Source of the DNA: Symsagittifera roscoffensis
Lineage: Eukaryota; Xenacoelomorpha; Acoela; Convolutidae
DNA length: 64,000 bases
Reading direction: 5' to 3'
Assembly: GCF_963678635.1 (NCBI RefSeq)
Contig: NC_087066.1
Location: 30,509,301-30,573,300 of the forward strand
A program made the position numbers and the translations under genes. Positions 11,541 to 21,713 of this stretch are shown in pieces (positions within the stretch are counted from its first letter, which is position 1; every line of letters begins with the position of its first letter). The notes below the pieces were generated by a model, which saw nothing but the letters and a program-made list of their open reading frames with translations, was not told the DNA's origin and ran no database searches.

Positions 11541-12324
11541 GTGAATAGTCCAACAAACAATCCGCTGCAGAAACGTAGGATCTTATTAACTATTCCCCCA
11601 TCCATCCCCTATGGTACCTTGTAACGAATATCCCCTCTATTAAGAAAGAATTGAACAGTTAAGCATAAACGAATTTTAAACCTTATTAACTATTTCCCCC
11701 CTCCCCTATTATTACTCAATTACAGACACATTTTTTCATCACATTCTATCACGTTAGTGAATCTGAAAGTTATTTTCCATATCTGATGGGGAGGTTTTTT
11801 GTTGGGGGGGGGGGGTGTATTGAAGAGCTGCATTTGACTATAGTCGCACCAATTTATACACATTTTCTTCTTTGCAACGCTTAAATCCGTAAAAACTTTC
11901 ACTTCACTTAACCCCAATTCTATCCCTAAAAGTTAAAACACCCCTACCCTAAGTTTGCTGCTGCTTTCAGTTCATTGCTTGAACATAAAGGCGGCGAACT
12001 TATTGGGGATTTTCTTATGAAATATATGGAAATTATATCAACTGACTTGCATTTTACAGGTTAATGCGACGTGGAAGCTTGCGAAAGCACAAGCAAGAAG
12101 TGGTTAAACAAATTGCATTTGACATTGGATGTGAAAAAGGTGTGAACACTTTTGGTGTCATCGCAACCCGACCGAAGATCCTGAAACGAACCTCCACAGT
12201 TGATCATATTCCAGCGGGTCACAAGAATGGCAAACCAGCTGCTGCTTTGAACATTTTCCCTTCAAAATATCAGGTGGTTCGACGAAATAGCAGTTGTCCG
12301 AACTTGAATGAGCTTGAAATATAG
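11316..12324 (+). CDS. Rhodopsin-like GPCR, last two exons (partial gene)
   Basis: This gene fragment encodes the C-terminal 160 or so residues of a seven-transmembrane receptor that couples to G proteins in the plasma membrane. Exon 11,316-11,540 holds TM6 (CYAVIVGTTFITYTLPVSVL) and TM7 with the NPxxY motif (NNSINPFVYFYSQKP), followed by helix 8 (IRKHFYR). Exon 12,060-12,324 holds the cytoplasmic tail. TM6 lacks the Trp of the usual CWxP motif. The ligand cannot be told. No exon for TM1-TM5 was recognised in the 11 kb upstream, so the gene either begins outside the window or is a fragment. It is on the strand opposite the kinase gene. Confidence 0.8.
12060..12324 (+). CDS. GPCR exon: cytoplasmic tail and stop
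   Basis: The acceptor is ATTTTACAG. The junction AG|G restores the Arg of HFYR. The tail begins LMRRGSLRKHKQEVVKQIAF and ends VVRRNSSCPNLNELEI followed by TAG. RRGS and RRNSS look like basophilic kinase sites, often found in receptor tails. An AATAAA lies at 12,731-12,736, about 400 bp after the stop. Confidence 0.78.
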
Positions 12325-12607
12325 AACTTTTCTACATTAGATAACAAAACAGGCAGTCATTTTTTATTTGAAAAGCGTTTATAATACGGCAATTTAATTA
12401 GATTTTCTATACTTAACTATTTTTTGAATTTTTTTTCTGGTTAATGCCTTAAGTTCTGAGCAGTGGCGGTTATAGGGGAGCAATGCTTTCATAAAGTTTG
12501 CGGATCAAGCTAACATCCTCCACCCCAGCGCTTAAACTAAATTTAATTTGCTAAGCGCTGCATGTAAAATGCTCGATTCTGATTGGCTGAAAATTCCAAT
12601 ACTTAGA

Positions 12608-12663
12608 ACCAAGTTAACATCCTCCCCCCTAAACGTGTTTAGGGGGGAGGATGTTAACTTGGT
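12608..12663. repeat. Perfect 56-bp palindrome
   Basis: The left arm ACCAAGTTAACATCCTCCCC continues CCTAAAC, followed by a GT centre and the exact reverse complement. A related single arm (GCTAACATCCTCCACCCC) lies at about 12,509-12,526. Confidence 0.9.
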
Positions 12664-12730
12664 CCAAGTTTGCAAATGATTCTAACTCCTCTGCACTGAT
12701 GAGGTAAAAAAAAACTTGTTCTGTCAAAAC

Positions 12731-12736
12731 AATAAA
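12731..12736 (+). promoter_or_regulatory. Putative polyadenylation signal AATAAA of the GPCR gene
   Basis: The first AATAAA on the plus strand downstream of the GPCR stop codon. It is supported by position only. Confidence 0.3.
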
Positions 12737-12879
12737 TTTGAAGAGGTCGCGCTCAAAATATCGTTTTCGGAACTTTTGCCGTACTTCTTCAATGGCGCGG
12801 TGTCAGGGTACAACTATTTAATGGTTTAGTGTCCCCCAATCTCCGGCCCCTCCACTCAAAACCTCTCACTCTTAACTTC

Positions 12880-12990
12880 GCACGTTCTCAGCAGCGACGC
12901 CACCATCTCATGCATAAGCGAGGTGACCGTCTTCGAACAAGGACTCCAATACATGACTGGGAATAAAATTTGTAGGCATTGAACTGGTTT
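12880..12990 (+). other. Short exon-like open stretch of unknown nature
   Basis: After TTCTCAG, which could be an acceptor, the plus strand reads SDATISCISEVTVFEQGLQY, then MTGNKICRH and TGA. The stretch is richer in G+C than its surroundings. No domain is recognised, and it lies 550 bp past the GPCR stop. It may be a gene remnant or chance. Confidence 0.2.
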
Positions 12991-12999
12991 GCATGCATT

Positions 13000-14489
13000 G
13001 CAAGTCCCGTAATCTTCATTCAAATTTTAGTCAGCTGCCCATATCATTCATAATTTGCGCGGGTCCGTTTTCTACTATTTGCTGTCTCAAGTTTACACGC
13101 CAAGTACACTGTACTAAATGGTAATCAAATTTGTCAAGCGGTGACTGAAGCAGACCCAATTTCTCTGAATTGTAGTCAGAAGAGCCCTTTTAAATCCGCC
13201 GTCTTAAGCAGTAAACCATACACCACTTTGATCACGCTTATGGTTCAAGAGATTTAAACGCCACTTATGGTTGATGCAATTAGATAAAATTTGCATAATA
13301 TCTCAGCATGCTGATTATTTTGTTGGAGCGGTTGAATTTTTTGTTATAAAATTGTGGCATTTTTCATTTGCAAACAAGTGAACACATAGCAAAATATTCT
13401 GTTGAATTTAAATATATCAACTGAGTGTTTCTGATTATGCAAAAACGATTAAATTTTGCGCCCAATTTTGATGAAAATATAGAGAAGCTCCAATAGTGAA
13501 CATACGTGAAATTTGGATTAAAAATGATGCACGTTTTTTTAGAAAGTGTTACATACAAGGTTTTGATGATGTAATGTTCCAAAAATTGTTATTTCATAAT
13601 AACTATGATCGTATGTAAACATCTTTCAAATTATTTTCATGTAAATTCTGCAATTTTGGCACCATAAGAATCAGTAGTTGCCAGAACAATTGCGTAGCAA
13701 AGAGTCAATTTTTGGAAAATTAATCAACAATTGTAGTTTTGCCAACCAATGGTTGCCGACATTGTCATTATATTGCAGTTTTAAACACCAAAAGCGATAT
13801 TTTTTTCTGACTTTTTGAAATCATTTCATTTCAAATTTAAAGTCAAAACTTTTTTTCGATTATTGAACTGGCATCCAGAGTTGACGTCGCAGCGTTAATC
13901 ATCCCAAATTATAAGATTATCAGGATTTTAACGTGGATCAGTGGTGACTTATCAGCGTCTGACGCAGCGATGACTATAAGTTCGTGTAAGTTGCTGAACT
14001 GAATCAGATAAATATGGTGAAAGTGTCTTATCCGGGAAAAAACGCTTCTTAAGAGATAACTCAGTGCCTAAAAACTCTTCAATGTCAAAAGATATTTAGA
14101 TTTGGATATTTGGATTAAAACGAGACAGAGGACTAGGTTACGAAGTGTGATGGTTTGGTTCGATACAGCAAAAATGTTTGTTTTTGTAAATTCGAGTGAT
14201 ACTATTATGTTAGCGTGGTTTCAGTCGAAAAATAAATTCATAAAAATTAAGGCAGAAAAGCTTAAGTTCTTAACACAATTAACGTACAATTAGTTACATT
14301 TGTGTAGGGACGCGTGTAATGCTTGGTTATGTGAGTGCCAGCGATGCTAAACTTCAAGTCAATTACCTAAAGTTCACAGGTTGCAGATTAACTTGCCAAT
14401 TATTCAATAAAAAACTCTATTATCACGCGTTATTCATCCCAGTTTTACAAATATCCTATTACCAAAGCTGCCTTCAGTATCAAAAAGAA
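13000..14489. other. No gene recognised
   Basis: AT-rich, with no recognisable repeat family and no exon-like sequence on either strand. Confidence 0.5.
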
Positions 14490-15011
14490 CAAGACTGCTC
14501 GAATCAGGGCGAAGCCCTGAATGTTCCGACTGCCTTTTAAGGTGGAGCAGTAATAACATTGAAAAATTAAATGTGAAAAAAAAACGAAAAATTTTTTTTC
14601 TAAAATTTGAAATTTTTGATGAAAATCATCCCCCCACACGACGTATAAAGTACAAAAGGATAGATTTAGCTCCTTCTAACAGATCAATTAGGGCAAATAA
14701 GCTTCTTTCAACCAATTTGGAACGACTTCTAAGAGGCATTAACTCTCCGCTTACGCGTTAACAGCGCGAAATATATCGCGCGTTAATTGTCCCAAATTGG
14801 CCAAAATGGCAATATATAAATCACCGTAACTTTACAAAAAATGACCATAGGTGAAATATCTTTTCAAATTTGATCCCAAGACAACAATATTTTTCGAATG
14901 ATAAAAAAATTCCGTCAAAAATGGGTAGTCAAAAAGTCGAAATTTGTCTGAAGAAAAAAAAACCCACCACGTGCACGATTATTCCGTTACTTTCGTATCG
15001 AAAGTCTTAAC
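14490..15011 (-). mobile_element. Helentron-like short repeat, full copy
   Basis: It runs from CAAGACTGCTCGAATCAGGG to a mutated GTCTTAAC end. The 3' hairpin (CAGGGCGAAGCCCTG) and the mid-element GCGCGATATATTTCGCGC palindrome are both present. Confidence 0.78.
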
Positions 15012-15571
15012 AATAATAAAAAGTCAAACTGTCGTTCTACATATCAGTTCTGAATAACAATATCTCTCAGATAGCAAAAAAAAACCTATTTTTTAAAAGA
15101 TCTGAACAAATATTCATGATTTTCTTCGAAAATTTATATAATTAAACATAGATTCCGAAACAGCTACCGCTCATTGAAAAACAAAATTTCTTTACCGGCA
15201 ACTTGTAAGCAAATCGCTAATGTTTTCTTAAGATAGCTAAAACTATATTCTAGCACCATGTAATTTTTTTCTATTTCCTTGATGTGTGTTGGCAAAAAAA
15301 CTTCACCTGTTTGGGAACTTTCGAAAGTTTCAGTAAAGAGTGGCTTAACTAAGGGGTGAGGTTGCACGGTTAAATTATTATTCTCTCATATTGTTTTGAT
15401 GCATGCAATGTCTTCAAAAAAAACTTTCTGAACCGATTCTAACGGAGCTCAAACTTGTCACTATGTTCCGTCAAAAACTGTGGCCTGTCAAAGTCAAGTG
15501 GTCTAAAACAAAATGAGTTGAATTTTGCGCTGGAGGTGATTTATTTTCTCTTGGCAAATGGAAATTCTTAA

Positions 15572-16062
15572 CAAGACTGTTCGCGTATCAAGGCAATGCT
15601 CTGAATGTTCCGACTGCCCTGTAAGTGGTATCAAATAGTTTTTAGTTTTTGTAAAAAAGAGTATTGGATACTATAAATGTTCAACAACATCGAAGATCAA
15701 GTGTAAAAATACAAGTCGTACAAAATTAATACAACCGATTACTAAATTGGAACAATTTTCTTGTGTTTTATAATTCACCATGTATAAATAAATGCGTAAT
15801 TTTTTCAGCATTGTGAATAAAATCTTCAAAGCGCGCATTATTAAGTCCAGAGCATGGCCATATTGACTATTTTGAAACTCTCAGAAATTTGAAAGTGAAT
15901 GATCGGAGGTAAAAATATCTTCTTACATATTGATTCAAGCAGTCGATATCTTCGACGTAGTATAGTTTTTTTTGTTCGAAACCAGTACGCCGATCGCCGA
16001 AAATTGACTGGAAAAAAAACCACAAGAAGTATATAGGTTCCGTTGTCTTCAAAAGTCGGAAC
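15572..16062 (-). mobile_element. Helentron-like short repeat, diverged subfamily
   Basis: It begins ACAAGACTGTTCGCGTATCA, shares its interior with the copy at 1,707, and ends AAAGTCGGAAC. Confidence 0.6.
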
Positions 16063-16077
16063 AATATGTCATTTTAA

Positions 16078-16480
16078 CAAACATTTTTTTAATCATCTGA
16101 ACAGTATCGGTGTCAAGCTCGAGGCTCTAAAGAGCAAACATTTTTTGTACGTTATGCAGTTTTTAAGTTGGGAGTACTCTGAAAACTATAATTCGAATTG
16201 GCATAAATAACGCGCGATATATTTCTTCCTATTGAAGCATACGCGGCAAACAAAATAATTTCAATTTGATTTGATTGAAGTTGCGCGTTCTTAATAAAAC
16301 GTTACCGACGCAGCATATGTTTTTGTATTTAACATGGCGTAAGATGGATAAAACCTCAAAACAAATTTGAGCAAGTGTTTTCAACAAGTTTTTCAACAAC
16401 TTTTAGATCGCAATTTTTTTACGACATTAAAAGATAGTCGGAAATTTCAGGGCTTTGCTTTGTTATTTATCAGTGTTCTG
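16078..16480 (+). mobile_element. Helentron-like short repeat, old truncated plus-strand copy
   Basis: It contains GCGCGATATATTTCTTCC, AGTCGGAAATTTCAGGGCTT and other family blocks, but both ends are worn. Confidence 0.4.
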
Positions 16481-17150
16481 TGCTTCATTTAACGCAGTAA
16501 CAACAACACTAGTTAAGAACTAAAAACTTCTCAAACGGTGGCCTGTCAATGAGCAAGTTGGTCTAAAAGTTAAAAAGATTTGATTGCAGAGAAACAGAAA
16601 ATTAAATCAAGTATTAGTGTCTTCAATGATACAAATAAAATGAAAAAAAAAATACATGAATTGAGTAAGTTCATCTCAATTTATGTACAATTAAATAATT
16701 GCATTTGAAATACTTTCAATTACAATTTCTTTTTATCGATTAGCTCGTAAAATTCATTATTTTTCAATTTTTCTGCCCTTGGACTATTTTGCTCAGTGCA
16801 CGTCTTCTGTATCTAACATAAAAAAGCAGGCGTGGGTTTATTACGGAAAGTGTCAATTAGTCCTTCGGTTTGTTTAATTGGAATGAGGTGTCCAAACGAA
16901 GTAGTGACATTTAGCTCTTTTCTTGACCTTTCAAACCTGCTTCTCCATTCACATCAGTTGTGGGATCACGGAAAAGTCAATGCAATGAGCCTTTTTGGTA
17001 ACAATAGTTCAAATGAGGTTGAATTGAGTAGTCCCATGGCAGTTAGTTTTTTATTTGATCTTTCAACATCTGTTTCGCTTAAGGCAATTGCATAAAGTTG
17101 AAAGCGTAAGCTATAGTGATCAAGCTGGGGCGTGTAAGAGTGCAAAAGAA

Positions 17151-18057
17151 CAAAAATGCTCGTGTCAAGGCAAAACCCTAAATGTTCCGACTGCCCTTTA
17201 ATTGGTCTCAAATAGTTTTTGTTAAATTAAACTTTGACAAAACTATGAAACTCAGGCTGATAATTTCAAAAAGTAAGTGTTGCAATTTGAGTCGTGCATG
17301 GAAATAATAAAACCAATTAGCTGCCTTCATTCAATTTAAAACGATTTTGTAGTGCGGTATAATCAAACGAGACTGCCCGTTTCAGGGCAAAGCCCTGAAT
17401 GTTCCGATTGCCTTTTAAGGTTTTATGGAACAGTAATAACATTAAAAAATTAAATGTAAAAAAGTAAAATGAAATTTTTTTTTCTAAAATTTTAATTTTT
17501 TTCTAATGAAAATCATCCCCCCACACGTCATATAAAGTACAAAAAGATAGATGTAGCTCCTTGTAACAAATCAATATGGCGAATAAGCTTCTTTCAACCA
17601 ATTTGAAACGATTTTAAGACGGATTAACTCTCCGCTTACGCGTTAATAGCGCGAAATATATCGCGCGTTAATTGTCCCAAATTGGCCAAAATAGCAATTT
17701 TTAAACCCCCATACCTTCACGAAAAATGATCACAGGGGAAATATTCTTTCAAATTTAAGCTCAAGACAACAATAGCTTTCGAGTGATATAAAAAAAATCC
17801 GTCAAAAATGGCTAGTTAAAAAGTCTAAATTTGTCTGAACCACCCCTTGCACAAATATTCCGTTTCTTTCGTATCGAAAGTCGGAACAACAAGCCGTGTT
17901 CAGTTTCATGGGAGATTACTATAGCGGCGTGCACACACGGCTAGCCGCATGTAATTTTAGAGCTCGATCCTCCGCGGAACCAGATTTTTGTAAAAGTGTT
18001 CTGAAAAAAAAGACGCCCTGAGCATATATAACCCTCACTTTCTTCGAACGTCGGAAC
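17151..18057 (-). mobile_element. Helentron-like repeat of the older subfamily, split by a younger copy
   Basis: The left piece (17,151-17,367) begins CAAAAATGCTCGTGTCAAGG. The right piece (17,888-18,057) ends AACGTCGGAAC. Between them sits the complete copy 17,368-17,887. The two pieces together have the layout of the 15,572 copy. Confidence 0.6.
17368..17887 (-). mobile_element. Helentron-like short repeat, full copy nested in an older one
   Basis: It runs from CGAGACTGCCCG to AAAGTCGGAAC with all three palindromes recognisable. It interrupts an older diverged copy of the same family, which dates the insertions relative to each other. Confidence 0.75.
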
Positions 18058-18289
18058 AAAAAGCACTGTCAAAAGCAAAAGTGTACCACAGCATCACAAC
18101 GAATGATCCATTTTGATAAAGTAACGGTGGTTTTGGGACAAAAGTGTGAGGCATGAATTTTATATGCTTAACTTTGTTAACACAATTTTGTGATGTCTGT
18201 CAATTTGTTTTTATAATGCCAATTTAGTTTGCTCGTAAATTTAACCGCGCTAATTTTTGTCATTCAAAACCCGGGTCGAGGTTTGCGAT

Positions 18290-18445
18290 TTATGTTTCAT
18301 CGGCAGAAGCGAGCCGAACACCTGCCAGAGTTCGATCAAAAACACTGGTCGAGCCGGTCATATAGTCGAACGCAAAGTCGAAACATAAAGTCGACACCAA
18401 GTCAAACCATAGTTTTGAGCCGGTCGAAACATGAAGTCTAGCACA
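18290..18445. repeat. Degenerate AAGTCGAAA-type short tandem repeat
   Basis: The motif AGTCGAAC, AAGTCGAAAC, AAGTCGACACC, AAGTCAAACC recurs about every 13-14 bp, and GAGCCGGTC occurs twice. It abuts and partly overlaps the left arm of the large palindrome. Confidence 0.5.
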
Positions 18446-18979
18446 AAACAAAACTAAAGGATTTTGATGGTGATAATATTTTTAAAAGTTCCGTTTCTTG
18501 TGAAAAAGTCAAGCACAGAACAAAGAAGCACCCAGTTTAATTTTTTAAAAATTGTCTGAAATTTTAATCTTAAATGTTGAGGCACGAAACTTTATTTAGC
18601 TTCAGAACTAAGAAACCTCATTACAAACCTCGTTAAAATTATATCTTCTTATCAATTTTGAACACGTCTTACCAATTAAGAACACCGTAAAATTTCAAAA
18701 TGAGTGTAAATAGGAAAATGTTAAGACGTGTTCAAAATTGATAAGAAGATATAATTTTAACGAGGTTTGTAATGAGGTTTCTTAGTTCTGAAGCTAAATA
18801 AAGTTTCGTGCCTCAACATTTAAGATTAAAATTTCAGACAATTTTTAAAAAATTAAACTGGGTGCTTCTTTGTTCTGTGCTTGACTTTTTCACAAGAAAC
18901 GGAACTTTTAAAAATATTATCACCATCAAAATCCTTTAGTTTTGTTTTGTGCTAGACTTCATGTTTCGACCGGCTCAAA
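18414..18979. repeat. Large palindrome with 257-bp identical arms and a 52-bp centre
   Basis: The left arm (18,414-18,670) and right arm (18,723-18,979) are reverse complements over their full 257 bp, with no mismatch seen by eye. The centre (18,671-18,722) begins ACCAATTAAGAACACCG and ends AGGAAAATGTT. The same 52-bp centre recurs in the next palindrome. Confidence 0.93.
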
Positions 18980-19094
18980 TCATTTCCCTATCTCAAGCCC
19001 AACTTTTATACCAATTAAGAACACCGTAAAATTTCAAAATGAGTGTAAATAGGAAAATGTTATAAAAGTTGGGCTTGAGATAGGGAAATGATTT
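18977..19094. repeat. Second palindrome with 33-bp arms around the same 52-bp centre
   Basis: The left arm (18,977-19,009; AAATCATTTCCCTATCTCAA at its start) and right arm (19,062-19,094) are perfect reverse complements and unrelated to the arms of the first palindrome. The centre (19,010-19,061) is identical to 18,671-18,722 and in the same orientation. The left arm overlaps the first palindrome by three bases (AAA). Confidence 0.93.
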
Positions 19095-19654
19095 TTTTGC
19101 TATTTTCTTACTGTTCTGTGCTTATATCTATTCAAATAATTATAGACCTGAACAATCTAATTTAGTTACGCAATTCATTAAAAAAATTGCGCGACTGACA
19201 AAAACGCAACGTTTTAAGTCGACAACCATGAAGCCAAAAAATCATTAAAAGAAAAATTATATCAAAATTCTGGCTGGATTCTAATTTTATTTAGTTTTAT
19301 TAAAAAATTTTTTAAAGTATTTCAGACACACCCACGTCCAATTTTTTCCTTATATATATTGTAAGCCTTGCTAATTTGTATTTTCAATTAGAAGATAAAT
19401 TAAAATTCGGATAAAACTGAGTGTTTGACACAAAATAATCGCAAATCGATTTTTCTTGTTTAGAAATGCTTTTTTTGGGAACAACTAATTTTTTCATTAA
19501 AATTCATTTAGGTTTAATAATATATCTGACTATGATGGTTTGGACGTACTGTTGGCATGAAGTTATTAAGAAAAATGATGGGCAATTGTTTTCATGTTTT
19601 ACTACAAACTCAGCAAGTTGATAACAAAATAACCAACGAAATAAGTAACACTGC

Positions 19655-20312
19655 TCGTATATCAGGTTGCAGTCCTAACTGCTCCTTCTGCGCTCCAATT
19701 GAAAATTTTTTTGTTGAAAGAAATATTAAAAAAGAATTTTTGAGGTTTTTTTCTTGATTTTATCTCCCAAAAGCTAGAAAAAGTAGAAAAAGGGTGTATA
19801 TAGCGTCTGCTAGGGGTTTTAGACCTAATTACTAGCCTCAATTTATTTTGGAGCGCACTAATCTAACGCTTACAAGTGTTTTAAAAATTTTACAAAAAAG
19901 TCACAGTTGCAATGTTTAATTGAGCTCCAGGCACCACTATCTTTCTGATGGTATAAAAAAGTTCGAAGTTTGAATGAACAACCACTTTAAGGACAAAAAT
20001 TCCGCTCTTTCTTTTTATATCGGAATATATAGCCTGATCATCTAGTTTTTATGATATAATCCATTATTTCAATGTATTTATCGCATCACAGATATCCAGT
20101 TTTTTCCTTTGATTCAGCGAGAACTATAAAATACTCTATAGCTTTTCAAACCCGATTACTTTGAAAAAAGATCACAGAGAAAACATCTTTTTAAAATTAA
20201 GCTCCAGACACTTCAGATGGTACAAAAATATTCCCTTAAAATGGAGTCAAAATTTGAGTGAATAAAAAACACACCAAGCATAAATATTTCGCACTTTTTT
20301 CAAAAGTCGGAA
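19655..20312 (-). mobile_element. Old Helentron-like repeat remnants (two partial copies)
   Basis: The stretch 19,655-20,028 begins near CTGCTCGTATATCAGG and ends near TATATCGGAAT. The stretch 20,080-20,312 repeats only the distal half and ends AAAGTCGGAAC. Both are strongly diverged. Confidence 0.4.
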
Positions 20313-20464
20313 CAAAAATCCATCAATCGTTTTTGTTTGAACTTCGAAAAAACTTGAAGAAAAAAAGAATGAATTACTCGACTGCTGAATATGCGGAATT
20401 TTTTGTCATTCATCGTAAATTATTTTACTTGAAACTATCGTCGCATTTAGCGTCTCATTTTATT

Positions 20465-20951
20465 GTTCCGACTTTCGTAACGAAAGTAACGGAATATTTG
20501 TGCTCGAGGTGGGTTTTTTTTCTTCAGACAAGTTTCGACTTTTTAACTAGCCATTTTTGACGGAATTTTTTATATCACTCCAAAGCTATTGTTGTCCTGA
20601 GCTTAAGTTTGAAAGGATATTTCCCCTGTGATCATTTTTCGTAAAAGTATGGGGGTTTAAAATTTGCTATTTTGGCCAATTTGGGACAATTACCGCGCGA
20701 TATATTTCGCGCTATTAACGCGTAAGCGAGATTTAATCCGTCTGAGAAATCGTTCCGAATTGGTTCAAGGAAGCTTATATGTCATAATTGATTTGTTAAT
20801 AGGAGCAAAATCTATCACTTTGCACTTAATATGACGTGTGGGGGGATGTTATCACAAAAAATCTTAATGTTATCTTCATGTTATTACTGCTCCATAGACC
20901 CTAAAAGGCAGTCGGAACATTCAGGGCTTCGCCCTTATACGAGCAGTCTTG
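20465..20951 (+). mobile_element. Helentron-like short repeat, copy with internal deletion
   Basis: It runs from GTTCCGACTTTCGTAACGAA to GAGCAGTCTTG but is shorter than the intact copies, lacking part of the A/T-rich stretch before the 3' end. T lies on both sides. Confidence 0.75.
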
Positions 20952-21713
20952 TTAAGAATTTTATAACCTCCGAAAACTGCGGTCTAAAGTAATCGAAAGT
21001 AGAAACTGCAAAGAGCTATGCTTTAGTGTATGAAGAAATCGAACATTGAAAATATATCGGCAATCAAGCCAGCAAAGCTTTCGTTTTGGCTCTGACACTT
21101 TTTTGGCTTCGACATTTTTGGCTCTGAAACTCTTGAAAATAACGGCAATTGGTCTTTTTGGCAGTCACCTCAGATAGAACTGGATAGTCTTGGTTTTGGG
21201 CCCTCGATATACTCACGCTAACCCAGAACTGAAAGTCGTTTTGAGTTTCATGAGCCGTTACAATGAATTAAACAAAAGAGCAACAAACAGACATTTTGAA
21301 ACATCGTTTATGTTTTATGAAGCGTTTTTTTCAAAGCAAAATGATCAGTCTTTTTCCAGAAGAAACAACAGCTCCCTGACTCAGCTTCTACTAATAAAAA
21401 AACATTAAATTGTTCTTTTTTCCAATTAGTAAAATATCGTCAAAGAGGCGGGCTCGGATTATTAAAAGTTTATCTTCAAGCGCCGCAAAGAAAAAACCAA
21501 TTACAATATGTATCAGAAGCGCCATTTAATTACGTCAGATGCGTTTTTTTTTTAAACTCCAAAACCGCCATTTTGATCTAAGTTACTACATTCTTAGAAT
21601 TCACTTAGATTTTTTAACAACTGAAAAATTATGCATTCGATAAGCAGGAACACGGCAGCTATTTTCTTACACACAGCTTAATTGTAACTTTGTGTATAAT
21701 AATCAATTTTATT

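Noticed and set aside
16832-17095. 87-codon plus-strand open frame
   Set aside because: It overlaps a diverged internal duplication, and its other strand is also open; no family is recognised.
18414-19094. Sequencing-adapter artefact as the cause of the palindromes
   Set aside because: The 52-bp centre does not resemble the hairpin adapter I know of, and two different palindromes share it. The possibility is kept as the main check rather than as the explanation.
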